From T3SED10-260 sp035363255 (GTDB lineage: Bacteria > Caldisericota > Caldisericia > UBA6126), in the NCBI GenBank assembly GCA_035363255.1, contig DAOSES010000011.1:1-64000 (forward strand): a DNA stretch of 64,000 nucleotides. Direction: 5' to 3'. The translations under genes and the position numbers were made by a program. Positions 1 through 8,072 of this stretch are shown piece by piece (position 1 is the first letter of the stretch; each line of letters begins with the position of its first letter). The notes beneath the pieces were generated by a model, which was not told where the DNA came from, did no database searches, and worked only from the letters and a program-made list of their open reading frames with translations.

Positions 1-2
1 AA

Positions 3-656
3 GACTGGCTCTATGTTTCGGTGGCTGAAGATAGTGGTGGTTATGTCTATGCTCCACCACTGGAGCTCTACCGAGTTCATATCAGTGGATCTCCTGTGAT
101 CCGATTGGATAATGAGGAGCTTGATCCTGCTGAGATTCAAGTAACTGGGGATTGGGTGTATTTTCATAATTGGCGAAAGGATCATAGTCTCTATCGCATT
201 CCCATTGAAGGAGGAGAAGCTGAAAATCTATTTGAAGGCAAGGAATTTACCTTTGGGGATTATGATAGTTATTATGTTGCTGGCAACTGGATTGTCTTTA
301 CACAGCGCGAAATGTTTCATCAAGCTCCAGTGGTTTATCGTATGTTAACCGATGGAAGTAATGTGGAAGTAATTACAAATACCTTGCCAGCCTCTATCCA
401 TCTATGGACAGATTCAATGCTACTCAGTAGAGGCTATATGAGCTCTTCTGAAAGAATAGGCGACAGCAAAGAAAGCATAGGAAAGGTACACTTTACCTTG
501 TATAAATTGGATAATGAAGGCCAATTACATACTATAGTATCTCTCCAGGCAGACTATTCCATAAATCTCTTAGCAATCCATGGGAACGGTTTAATTTATG
601 AACTTGCAACAAAGGGTGATCACAGGGTAAGATGGTTGTCTTTAGAGCAAGATTGA
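3..656 (+). CDS. C-terminal part of a DUF5050-like beta-propeller protein (5' truncated by window edge)
   Basis: The reading frame is open through the left edge, so only the last 217 codons are visible. An internal GTG at 21 is not a convincing start. The protein has repeated short strands rich in aromatic residues, such as GDWVYFHNW followed by LYRIPIEGG and later GNWIVFTQ. This is the pattern of DUF5050-type repeats, which are predicted to fold as beta-propellers and are common in extracytoplasmic proteins of anaerobes. No catalytic motif is visible. It lies upstream of an Rhs relic and another propeller protein, which suggests a cell-surface locus. Function unknown; the family call is from repeat pattern only. 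Confidence 0.55.
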   Translation, partial: DWLYVSVAEDSGGYVYAPPLELYRVHISGSPVIRLDNEELDPAEIQVTGDWVYFHNWRKDHSLYRIPIEGGEAENLFEGKEFTFGDYDSYYVAGNWIVFTQREMFHQAPVVYRMLTDGSNVEVITNTLPASIHLWTDSMLLSRGYMSSSERIGDSKESIGKVHFTLYKLDNEGQLHTIVSLQADYSINLLAIHGNGLIYELATKGDHRVRWLSLEQD

Positions 657-734
657 ATAGAGATTTCGATACAACCCATACTGACGAGTTTGGAGTCAGG
701 TAAGCAGTTATGATAAAGAAGGCGATTTAAGTTA

Positions 735-1538
735 ATGTACCTTATGGGAAGAGAGCGCCGAGTTAGCTTCGTGCTCTCTTCCCATGCGCGTTTTCTTTCC
801 GGAGCTCATGAAGGGCAATGGGTGCAGTACTACATCTATTGCCAAAACGATCCGGTTTCCTTGATTGATCCTACGGGCTATTCGCCTGAGAATACAGGAA
901 CGCCTATTCGTTTTACTCCAAAAAATTACTCCAATATTCAAAGCAGCGAAGGAGGGATGAACTCCTGCTATATGGAAGACTATACCCTAATGGTAGCTGC
1001 AGTTCAGAATCCTGATGGTAGCAACATTAATATGGCTGAAGCTGGAAGGCAGGCAGCCTGGCGAGATGCGGAACATCGGCGAAATGAACATCAAGACCTG
1101 CTTATTGAAGGTATGTTTGGTAGCAACGACGGGTGTAATGCATATTGGACTGAAATTTGGATTGATGTGTATGGAGTTAGGATTGAATATAACAAGGATG
1201 GAAGCATACGTGATGTTTTTCCGCTAGATGACAATAGTCCTAAAAATCGTCAAATTGCTTATGGTATTCGAGATGCTTTAAATGAATTGAAAGATCAGGG
1301 AGTTAAGTTTTCTTTAAAAGAAATTCAAGTGTTATTACATGATGTGGAAGAATTTGGTAATAAGTATTTGACTGGTCTGGAAAAACGATTTGGAAAAGCT
1401 TTTGAAACGCGAACATTAGTCAAACATATTGTTATGGCTGGAGCTATAAAGCAACATATAAATGTTGAACCTGACGCGCAACCTAATGGAGACTTTACTC
1501 GGTATGATATGGAAATAGCTTTTTGGCAAGTTTTTTAA
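735..1538 (+). pseudogene. Orphan Rhs-type C-terminal tip, 5' part of a frameshifted gene
   Basis: The first ~25 codons run through the hairpin at 744-800 and are probably not genuine. Rhs homology starts near residue 27 with GQWVQYYIYCQNDPVS and LIDPTGY, the signature that ends the Rhs/YD-repeat core, just before the variable tip. No YD-repeat barrel is present upstream, so this is a detached tip. Residues ~50-265 do not match a family I recognise. The frame stops at 1538, but the downstream frame (from 1523) continues the same protein, so one base appears to be missing in the T-run at 1520-1524. Together they would encode ~440 residues. Polymorphic toxins carry effector domains in this position; here it is a relic or an assembly error. 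Confidence 0.55.
744..800 (+). repeat. Palindromic hairpin element, copy 1 (possible terminator)
   Basis: A 13-base perfect inverted repeat (arms 744-756 and 773-785, core GGGAAGAGAGC/GCTCTCTTCCC) is followed at 791-799 by TTTTCTTTC. A second copy with the same arm core and the same tail lies at 3636-3690. It sits about 90 bases after the stop of the first gene and could terminate it, although the tail is not a pure T-run. It may instead be a small dispersed repeat. Confidence 0.6.
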
Positions 1539-2062
1539 ACGAAGCATACCGAATGAGTATGGACTTTAATAAAACAGTTGATTTTGCTCTATTTATCAAA
1601 GCAAAAGCTATGACAGAAACAAGATATAGTCATACGGATCCCAAAAATCCTAATGAAATTTTTCGTCATTCACACGAAGATTATGGATTACTTGCTATTA
1701 ATGACACGTCTGAAAAAGATGGAGCCAACTCAACGTGGGAGAAGCGATTTGGTATTAAACCATTTCAAAGTGGAGACGTAAAAAATATTCATGAACCTTT
1801 GTGGAATGTTGGAGCAGCAATGACTTTGTGGCTCGGAAAATTGGCTAAACACATGACAGGAAACTCAGAAAACATCAGAAACAAGGATCTTTCATGGATA
1901 AAAAAAGCAAGCTATGATGATTGGTATTGTGCTGAAGCTTATTATGGACCCCATAAAAATCCCCCCGGCAATCCGTACATAGCAAGTCCTGATAATCTGA
2001 CAGATCATGCAAGATTAGTCAGAAACAGGTTTTTGCACTATAAAAATCAGAGGAGAAGATGA
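1523..2062 (+). pseudogene. Lytic-transglycosylase-like domain, 3' part of the frameshifted Rhs tip
   Basis: This frame overlaps the preceding one by 16 bases and has only a TTG at 1523 with no ribosome-binding site, so it is best read as its continuation. It shows the order of motifs seen in lysozyme/SLT folds: a glutamate in KAMTETRY (candidate catalytic acid), then DYGLLAIND (compare the GLMQI motif), then an EPLWNVGAAMTLWLGKL segment resembling the family's N-x-x-G helix. The match is by eye and distant. In an Rhs tip this would act on peptidoglycan. No immunity gene is obvious nearby. The reading frame has no stop inside, so decay is recent or the frameshift is an assembly error. Confidence 0.5.
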
Positions 2063-2108
2063 TGTCTTTGATTGGTAAGTCTTATACAATCGGAGGTTTA
2101 AGTGATTC

Positions 2109-3596
2109 ATGAAAAACTTGACTAGTTTGATATTAAGAAAAACACTTCCCTTTTTCTTGATCTTATTTTTGTGTAATCATACTAATCCCATTCTCAAAGC
2201 CCAACTTGCTGACACCCCCTGGCCTTGCAGTGGGGGCAATGCCCAACGGACAGGATTGAGTAGATATGATACAAGCCTTGTTGATGGCACCCTTTTGTGG
2301 GAATTGGAAATACCAGGAACTATCTTTGGAAGTAGTGCCTATTCAAGTAATGATGCCCTTACCCTGGGAAAAAACAACATCCTCTATATCGCAACATTTG
2401 TTAATGCAAACTCATTTGATGAAACGTCTTCCACGCTTTATGCTGTTGATTTGCACCAACAAACTATGAAAGCAGTTTTCTCCACAGAAACAGGAGAGGC
2501 AACCATAACCAAGGCACCCACCATAGCTGAGGATGGTACCATGTATCTTCCAAGTTATCATTATCCCAGGGAGGCCCTTCTATATGCTCTGGATAGCAAC
2601 TACAAGCTTTTGTGGACTTTTAATACTCAGAGTAGATTTTTAGGTTCTCCCATAATTGATACTCATGGTACGATTTATTTCTGCTCCAGCTACCCAGGAA
2701 ATGATTTCGATGATGAATATCCCTACTATTTATATGCTATTCAGAAGGATGGAACCCAAAAATGGTCCGTCCCCATCAGGCCAAACAAATCAGGAGTCAC
2801 GCTTGACAAGTCGGGTAATATCTTTATTGCAGGGGGGCGAGTAAATGCCCTAAACCCTGAGGGGGAGACCTTATGGACCTATTCTGGATCAGATATAGGT
2901 CCAATGATTTCTCCGGATGGAAGTATCTATGTTGCTAAAAGCTATGAAGGAGAGCTTCATGCCTTAGATTCCAAGGGGAACATGAAATGGGTTTTTCACT
3001 CAGATAAAACCTCTGTTGGTGAAGCATCTGTGTTTAGTATTGTTCCCTCTCTTGGACCTGATGGCACAGTATACCTATTTAGTTGCGACAATAGAAGAGA
3101 TCCGAACAACATGCTGTACGCTGTAGATTCCATGGGAAAACTTAAATGGAAGTTTAGGATGGACAGTATCCCCAGGTCCAATATTGCTATTGGTGCAGAG
3201 GGAAATCTGTATTTTACTAACCATAACAAGATGATGGCATTAAATCCTGAAGGTCAAATTCTCTGGTCTTATGAAGATGAGAGAATAGGTTCCTCAGATA
3301 TAGTGATTGGATCTGATGGAAGAATATACCTTAGCAGCCATGATGATGGAAAAGCTTTCACTAATTCAACTCTTTTTGCTTTTGGAAACAAGGACGAACT
3401 CATTTCAAAGGCAATTGAAAAGGATCAAATGGATACAGCTATACCCGAAGCTACTCAGGATGATACCCAGTTTATCAAGAAAGAATCATCCCCTTGGGAA
3501 GTCCTTTTTTTCCTTGCTCCAGCAGTGGTGATCCTGATAGCTTTAGGAATCCTTCGTAGGAAAAGAGGAAGGAAAAAAAGCAAAGATGAGAATTGA
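2109..3596 (+). CDS. Secreted PQQ-like beta-propeller protein with C-terminal membrane anchor
   Basis: 495 residues starting at ATG after the ribosome-binding site CGGAGG. Residues 1-32 form a signal peptide. The body contains about seven repeats with the alternation DGTMYLPS, YALDSNYKLLWTF, DGSIYVAKS, ALDSKGNMKWVF, typical of the PQQ/BamB-like propeller superfamily. Residues ~465-485 form a transmembrane helix followed by a basic tail (RRKRGRKKSK), so the propeller is anchored outside the cell. It lacks quinoprotein catalytic features, so it is likely a binding or scaffold protein rather than a PQQ dehydrogenase. It follows the Rhs relic in the same orientation, and a palindromic element lies 40 bases after the stop. 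Confidence 0.75.
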   Translation: MKNLTSLILRKTLPFFLILFLCNHTNPILKAQLADTPWPCSGGNAQRTGLSRYDTSLVDGTLLWELEIPGTIFGSSAYSSNDALTLGKNNILYIATFVNANSFDETSSTLYAVDLHQQTMKAVFSTETGEATITKAPTIAEDGTMYLPSYHYPREALLYALDSNYKLLWTFNTQSRFLGSPIIDTHGTIYFCSSYPGNDFDDEYPYYLYAIQKDGTQKWSVPIRPNKSGVTLDKSGNIFIAGGRVNALNPEGETLWTYSGSDIGPMISPDGSIYVAKSYEGELHALDSKGNMKWVFHSDKTSVGEASVFSIVPSLGPDGTVYLFSCDNRRDPNNMLYAVDSMGKLKWKFRMDSIPRSNIAIGAEGNLYFTNHNKMMALNPEGQILWSYEDERIGSSDIVIGSDGRIYLSSHDDGKAFTNSTLFAFGNKDELISKAIEKDQMDTAIPEATQDDTQFIKKESSPWEVLFFLAPAVVILIALGILRRKRGRKKSKDEN

Positions 3597-3635
3597 AGAC
3601 AATGAAGGATTTTAGATCGTTCTGATGAACCTTTC

Positions 3636-3690
3636 AGGAAGAGAGCGCGAATCCAATTCGGCACTCTCTTCCTGTATTTGTTTTCTTTCT
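3636..3690 (+). repeat. Palindromic hairpin element, copy 2 (possible terminator)
   Basis: Arms 3636-3652 and 3656-3673 pair almost perfectly (AGGAAGAGAGCGCGAAT against its complement with one small bulge) around a three-base loop. TTTTCTTTC follows at 3681-3689, as in copy 1 at 744-800. Its place 40 bases after the propeller gene fits a transcription terminator; the shared sequence outside the stem hints at a common origin. Confidence 0.6.
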
Positions 3691-3720
3691 GTATCCCGCG
3701 AAGTGTTATGGTGCGCTAGT

Positions 3721-3749
3721 TGTCGCAACGAGACCTTGCATTTGCGACA
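3721..3749. repeat. Inverted repeat upstream of the membrane ferredoxin gene
   Basis: The 8-base arms TGTCGCAA (3721-3728) and TTGCGACA (3742-3749) flank a 13-base spacer, about 100 bases ahead of the ferredoxin gene. It could be an operator for a dimeric regulator. No T-run follows it. Confidence 0.35.
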
Positions 3750-3810
3750 TTGAAAAAATCAGTATCTCAATCTTCATGCTTTATGAAAAGGTTTCCTAAT
3801 ATTTTTGAGC

Positions 3811-3816
3811 TATAAT
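3811..3816 (+). promoter_or_regulatory. Putative -10 box for the 3851-5794 operon
   Basis: A perfect TATAAT lies 35 bases before the start codon, in the gap after the terminator-like palindrome. No good -35 hexamer is found 16-18 bases upstream, so the site is weak or activator-dependent, if real. Confidence 0.3.
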
Positions 3817-3850
3817 AGAAGGAAATTGAGCTGATAAAGGAGAGTCTGAT

Positions 3851-5029
3851 ATGCAAAATACCAAAGCGAGCAGACGAAAACAGCAGAAAAAGAGTAGAAC
3901 CCTGCGATGGGTGGTTTTACTAGTAATTCTTGGTCTTTCAACGGCCATTGGCATTATCCATCAGGTATTTCGATATCTTCGCACCATCAATGTGGACCAA
4001 CTTTGTCCTTTTGGAGCCGTGGAATCCTTGTATACCTACCTTAGAACCGGGCAGATGGTGGCAAGGGTGGGGGTGTCCAGTTTTATTTTAATGGCTTTTG
4101 TCGCTTTAGCCACGCTACTATTCCGCAGATCCTTTTGTGGTTTGTTTTGCCCCATGGGGACTCTGCAGGAAATTTTTGATCGCCTGGGTAAAAAGATCTT
4201 TAAAAAACGCTTCATCATGCCTGTGGCGATGGATCGACCCATGCGTTGGGGTAAATACCTGGTATTGATTGTATTTGTTGCTTTTTCCTGGTATTTTGGT
4301 CGTTTGGTCATCCGACCTTATGACCCCTGGGCAGCCTACAATCATTTGACCTCCAATGAGATTCTTACTGAGTTTTTAATTGGCTTTATAATACTTATCC
4401 TTTCTTTGTTTCTTTCCTTATTTTACAATCGAGTGTTTTGCAAATATCTCTGCCCTCTTGGAGGATTCATTGCTTTTCTATCTCCCTTGGGCATGACCAC
4501 CATTGAAAGAAATAAAAAGACCTGCACACATTGTCTGGCTTGCGACAAGGCTTGTCCTGTCAATATCCAGGTTTCCAAGCTGGATAGAGTCACTACCCTG
4601 GAATGCATTCAATGTCAGGAATGTGTGAATGCTTGCCCCGAACCCAAAACTCTTGAGCTAAAAATTTCGGGCAAAAAGAAAATCTATCCCAATCAGGTTT
4701 TGGCCATTGTCTTGGGAATATTTATTGTTTTGGTTGGCATCACCTCTCTTACGGGAGATTTTAGATGGGTACAGCCCAATCTGGTCAAACAAGCGGAGAA
4801 AGCTCAGGAAAAAGGTGCAGTGTTAAACCCTGACAACATCACCGGAAGAATGAATTTTCAAGAAGTATCCAAAGCTTATGGCATCCCTTTGGAAGTCTTT
4901 CAGGAGCATTTTGATTTTTCCGAAGAAGAATCCATAATGGCATTCAAAGACCTTAAAGCCATCAAAGGATATGAAACTGAAGAAGTTCGTGCTTTTATTG
5001 TAGAATACCTGGCAAAACAGAAGCCATAA
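3851..5029 (+). CDS. NapH/NosR-like membrane-bound 4Fe-4S ferredoxin
   Basis: 392 residues with ribosome-binding site AAAGGAG. There are about five transmembrane helices and two membrane-face motifs of the CxxxCP type (RSFCGLFCPMG and RVFCKYLCPLGG). Two 4Fe-4S clusters follow: CTHCLACDKACP and CIQCQECVNACP. This is the polyferredoxin architecture of NapH, NosR and CcoG relatives, which pass electrons across or along the membrane. After a further helix (~285-300) comes a soluble C-terminal domain (NITGRMNFQEVSKAYGIP and onward) found in similar proteins of anaerobes. No nap, nos or rnf genes are nearby, so the electron donor and acceptor are unknown. Confidence 0.8.
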   Translation: MQNTKASRRKQQKKSRTLRWVVLLVILGLSTAIGIIHQVFRYLRTINVDQLCPFGAVESLYTYLRTGQMVARVGVSSFILMAFVALATLLFRRSFCGLFCPMGTLQEIFDRLGKKIFKKRFIMPVAMDRPMRWGKYLVLIVFVAFSWYFGRLVIRPYDPWAAYNHLTSNEILTEFLIGFIILILSLFLSLFYNRVFCKYLCPLGGFIAFLSPLGMTTIERNKKTCTHCLACDKACPVNIQVSKLDRVTTLECIQCQECVNACPEPKTLELKISGKKKIYPNQVLAIVLGIFIVLVGITSLTGDFRWVQPNLVKQAEKAQEKGAVLNPDNITGRMNFQEVSKAYGIPLEVFQEHFDFSEEESIMAFKDLKAIKGYETEEVRAFIVEYLAKQKP

Positions 5030-5041
5030 AGGAGTAAAGCT

Positions 5042-5794
5042 ATGGAAACATCCAAATCAAAGGGAGTGGGTCAGATTTTATGGGAAGCTATTGAGCTTTG
5101 GAAGGACCATTTGTTTCCTTTGGTATGGGTGTCCCTGGTCTTGACCGCATTACTGGTCTTTGCCTACTGGAGTATTTATTTATGGGCTCCCATGGAATTT
5201 ACCGAACAAGCCAACAGCATAGTGCTGGTGCGTAGTTTTCTCGGGATCTTCCTGGGAGCTCTGATTTTGATTGCATACACTGCTCTCCTTGATGTGATTA
5301 TTTGGCTTCACTTTAGCGGAATGAAACTATCTGAGATGCTCGTGCAACAAAGACAGCATGTTGTGCTTAGTTTTTATCGTTTGTTTGCCCTTGATTTTGT
5401 TTTTGTGCTGGGAAGTATGGTGGGTATAAGTGGTTTCTTTTTGCTAATATCCCATCTTTCTCAGCAAAATCAGCTTGGTTTGGTGTTTTTTCTCTCGGTA
5501 CTCTTCATTGTGCTTCTGATTGTTTTGTTTTTAGCAGTCTTTGTGCCCTATCGATTCATTCTCAGGCCAAAAATGATATTGGGAGCACTCTCGTTCAAGC
5601 AGGCATGGAAAGAAAGCTATCGACTTTTTCTGGCTCAAAGTTTAAAATCCGTTGGCTTGGTGATCCTGACTTATCTCCTCGTTTTGCTTTTAACTCCAAA
5701 AACAGGTGTTGCCTGGATCAATCAGCTTCCTATGGTTATTCTGGGTCCCTATGTATCGATGGTGATCTACTTGTTTTATTCGACGCTTGAATAG
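5042..5794 (+). CDS. Polytopic membrane protein of unknown function
   Basis: 250 residues, ATG after AAAGGAG, 12 bases downstream of the ferredoxin gene and so probably in the same operon. About six hydrophobic helices: ~24-46, 62-90, 115-140, 150-172, 200-218 and 228-248. The segment PYRFILRPKMILGALSFKQAWKESYRLF-like between helices (residues ~165-195) resembles the amphipathic linker of DUF975/glycerophosphodiesterase-type membrane domains, but I cannot assign a family. No catalytic residues stand out. The gene ends a few bases before a hairpin terminator that overlaps the end of yvcK on the other strand. Confidence 0.6.
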   Translation: METSKSKGVGQILWEAIELWKDHLFPLVWVSLVLTALLVFAYWSIYLWAPMEFTEQANSIVLVRSFLGIFLGALILIAYTALLDVIIWLHFSGMKLSEMLVQQRQHVVLSFYRLFALDFVFVLGSMVGISGFFLLISHLSQQNQLGLVFFLSVLFIVLLIVLFLAVFVPYRFILRPKMILGALSFKQAWKESYRLFLAQSLKSVGLVILTYLLVLLLTPKTGVAWINQLPMVILGPYVSMVIYLFYSTLE

Positions 5795-5802
5795 ATCGGG
5801 TA

Positions 5803-7164
5803 TTATAAAGGGAAAATCCCTTTTTTTACATATTTAGCCTTGCTCAAGATGTCACTCAGTGCCTGTCGAACCTTGTCGGGAGAATGTCGGATCTTGCCCT
5901 CATTGACTTCCACAAGATCATAAAATAGAGGGGTAACTCCCAATTTTCGAACCTGTTCCATGTCGCATTCTACGGGGATGGATTTGTACCTGGCATAAAA
6001 ATCACGTACATCTGGTGCGATGGATCCGTTGTTGACAAGAGTGTAGTCGACGATTTTTGCACCCACATTATTCAGCAAACCATTCAAATGGTCAGACACA
6101 GAGTATTGATCGGTTTCTCCGACTTCGGTCATAAGATTGGCATTATATATCTTCAAAGCATCGCTATTATGTATGATATCAGCAATAGGAGTGATGATAA
6201 GACACGGCAGGACGCTGGTATAGAGACTGCCAGGACCCAATAAAATAACATCAGCTTTATCGAGTTCTTCGATAACCCGAAGCAAGGGCTTACAATAGGG
6301 AGGGTCGAAAAAGATTTTACGAATTCGTTTTCCCTGTTGATGAATATTGGCTTCTCCTATGACCACCGAACCGTCTTCGAATTCAGCACAAAGATTTAAG
6401 CTATCCAGGGTGAAGGGAATTACTTTTCCTTTGACGTCCAATATTCGGCTCAGTTGATAGATTGATTCAGAAAAATCACCAGTCATCTCGGTTAGAGCTG
6501 TGATCATAAGATTACCAAGGCTATGATCTTTCAATGAACCGTCTTTAAAGCGGTAGTTAAACAATTTTTCCATCTCGGAGGACTTCTTGTCGGATAAGGC
6601 TATGAGAGCCCTGCGGATGTCTCCTGGAGCTAGTATGCCATATTCTTCCCGGAGTCTGCCCGAGCTTCCTCCGCTGTCAGCTACAGTTACGATGGCACTA
6701 ACACTAAAGGGTAGGTCTTTGAGTGCCTGCAGGTAGGGAAAAATCCCTGTTCCTCCTCCAATCACCACGATATTGAGCATTTTATTTCTAAAGCGATATT
6801 CCTTCACCATATCAGCTATAGCTTTTTCTCTTTCAGGAATCAGCGAGGTGATGACTGAATTAAGGAGTTTTCGTATTCCGTAAACGATGGAAAAAAAGGA
6901 GGTAAAAAGCACCACAGCTCCCAACAATAACGATACCCAGCTTGGGGTGTACAAACGGTTTTTACCGAAAAAATCAATCATCACGTTGTCGATGAGCCAG
7001 CGTTTGATGGCTCCAAGGATAGTAAAATCGACTAATACGAGCACTGAGATCCCTAAAAGACCCAAGCCAAACATGGTCAGCAAGATCCAACGTTTTACGT
7101 TCATCCCTGGCATCAACCAGGTTTTAAGAGTGTTCCAGTAATTGTTATGGTTGTGGTGGTTCAT
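5803..7164 (-). CDS. yvcK: YvcK/CofD-like gluconeogenesis factor, membrane-anchored
   Basis: 453 residues. The N-terminus carries two transmembrane helices (~27-49 and 77-100), as in many YvcK proteins outside Bacillus. The CofD-like domain starts near residue 130 with NIVVIGGGTGIFP, followed by VTVADSGGSSGRLRE and PGDIRRALIAL, the UDP-sugar/phosphate-binding motifs of the family. YvcK proteins bind UDP-GlcNAc and link carbon metabolism to cell-wall synthesis; they are not the F420 enzyme. The ATG overlaps the stop of rapZ by four bases, so translation is coupled. The usual third partner whiA is not in this window. Confidence 0.93.
   Translation of the reverse strand: MNHHNHNNYWNTLKTWLMPGMNVKRWILLTMFGLGLLGISVLVLVDFTILGAIKRWLIDNVMIDFFGKNRLYTPSWVSLLLGAVVLFTSFFSIVYGIRKLLNSVITSLIPEREKAIADMVKEYRFRNKMLNIVVIGGGTGIFPYLQALKDLPFSVSAIVTVADSGGSSGRLREEYGILAPGDIRRALIALSDKKSSEMEKLFNYRFKDGSLKDHSLGNLMITALTEMTGDFSESIYQLSRILDVKGKVIPFTLDSLNLCAEFEDGSVVIGEANIHQQGKRIRKIFFDPPYCKPLLRVIEELDKADVILLGPGSLYTSVLPCLIITPIADIIHNSDALKIYNANLMTEVGETDQYSVSDHLNGLLNNVGAKIVDYTLVNNGSIAPDVRDFYARYKSIPVECDMEQVRKLGVTPLFYDLVEVNEGKIRHSPDKVRQALSDILSKAKYVKKGIFPL
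5807..5827 (+). terminator. Rho-independent terminator overlapping the yvcK 3' end
   Basis: AAAGGGA (5807-5813) pairs with TCCCTTT (5817-5823) around a three-base loop and runs into more Ts. It ends the plus-strand operon and at the same time encodes the last residues (KKGIFPL) of the convergent yvcK gene. Confidence 0.6.
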
Positions 7165-8072
7165 CGTTCATTCAGTTGATCGTCGTTGTAGATATCTCGA
7201 TGTTGAAAATTGATGTGATAGCCCTGATTAATTAAAGTCTTGCCAATAAGGTCGGCGATGGCTACCGATCGATGTTTGCCCCCCGTACAACCAAATGCAA
7301 TGGTGATCTGGCTTTTACCTTCCTGATGGTAAAGAGGGATAACAAACTTAAGCAAGTCGGTAAGTTTGGCGATAAAATCTCTGGCTATGGAATTGTCCAG
7401 CACATAATGAACAATTTCTTTGTGTAGTCCGTTGTATTTTTTTAAGTCACAATCATAAAAGGGATTGGGTAAAAATCGTACATCCATCACAATATCAGCA
7501 TCAATGGGCAGACCAGCCTTGTATCCAAATGAAACGATGTTGATGTTTACGGGATAGATTTCTTTGTGATTGTGAATAAGGGATACAATAGAGAGTAATT
7601 TTTCACGGAATTCTTTTAGGGTGTAGGGAGACGTATCCATGATGAAGTTTGCCTTTTCTCTCAAAGGGGCGAGAAAAGTACGTTCTCGGAGAATAGCATT
7701 TAGTATGCTTCCGTCTTCTGACAAGGGGTGTTTTCGGCGAGTTTCAGAAAAACGGCGTACGAGTATTTCATCGGAGGCTTCAAGAAAGAGGATGGAATAA
7801 GCGATATCTTGCTTTTTTAGCTGATTTAATGCATCCTGGAGATTGGTCCAAAATCTCTCTCCTTCTCGTACATCAATCACTACAGCTGTCATCTTTTGGG
7901 GTTCATCAGATCGATTGATGAGCTCTGCAAAGCCAGACAAGAGAGCGATAGGAAGATTGTCAACACAAAAATAACCCAGATCTTCCAGGAGTTTTATACA
8001 TTGCGTTTTGCCAGCTCCAGAAAGACCAGTAACCAGGAGGAGGTGAGTGCCAGGATCAGTGATGCAATTCAT
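7161..8072 (-). CDS. rapZ: RapZ/YvcJ nucleotide-binding adapter protein
   Basis: 303 residues, full length for the family. The N-terminal Walker A is GLSGAGKTQ (residues ~17-25). The C-terminal domain holds the conserved VSFGYKAGLPIDADIV and FGCTGGKHRSVAIA segments that bind GlcN6P or a nucleotide in RapZ homologues. In E. coli RapZ directs RNase E to a small RNA; in Firmicutes YvcJ affects competence and phosphate metabolism. The start overlaps ndk by 17 bases and has no clear ribosome-binding site, so it depends on translation of ndk. It lies directly upstream of yvcK, the classic pairing. Confidence 0.94.
   Translation of the reverse strand: MNCITDPGTHLLLVTGLSGAGKTQCIKLLEDLGYFCVDNLPIALLSGFAELINRSDEPQKMTAVVIDVREGERFWTNLQDALNQLKKQDIAYSILFLEASDEILVRRFSETRRKHPLSEDGSILNAILRERTFLAPLREKANFIMDTSPYTLKEFREKLLSIVSLIHNHKEIYPVNINIVSFGYKAGLPIDADIVMDVRFLPNPFYDCDLKKYNGLHKEIVHYVLDNSIARDFIAKLTDLLKFVIPLYHQEGKSQITIAFGCTGGKHRSVAIADLIGKTLINQGYHINFQHRDIYNDDQLNER

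Noticed and set aside
1515..1540. Programmed -1 frameshifting in the Rhs tip
   Set aside because: The zero-frame codons at the T-run (GCT TTT TGG) do not form an X-XXY-YYZ slippery heptamer with good re-pairing, and no stimulatory stem is evident; a simple indel is more likely.
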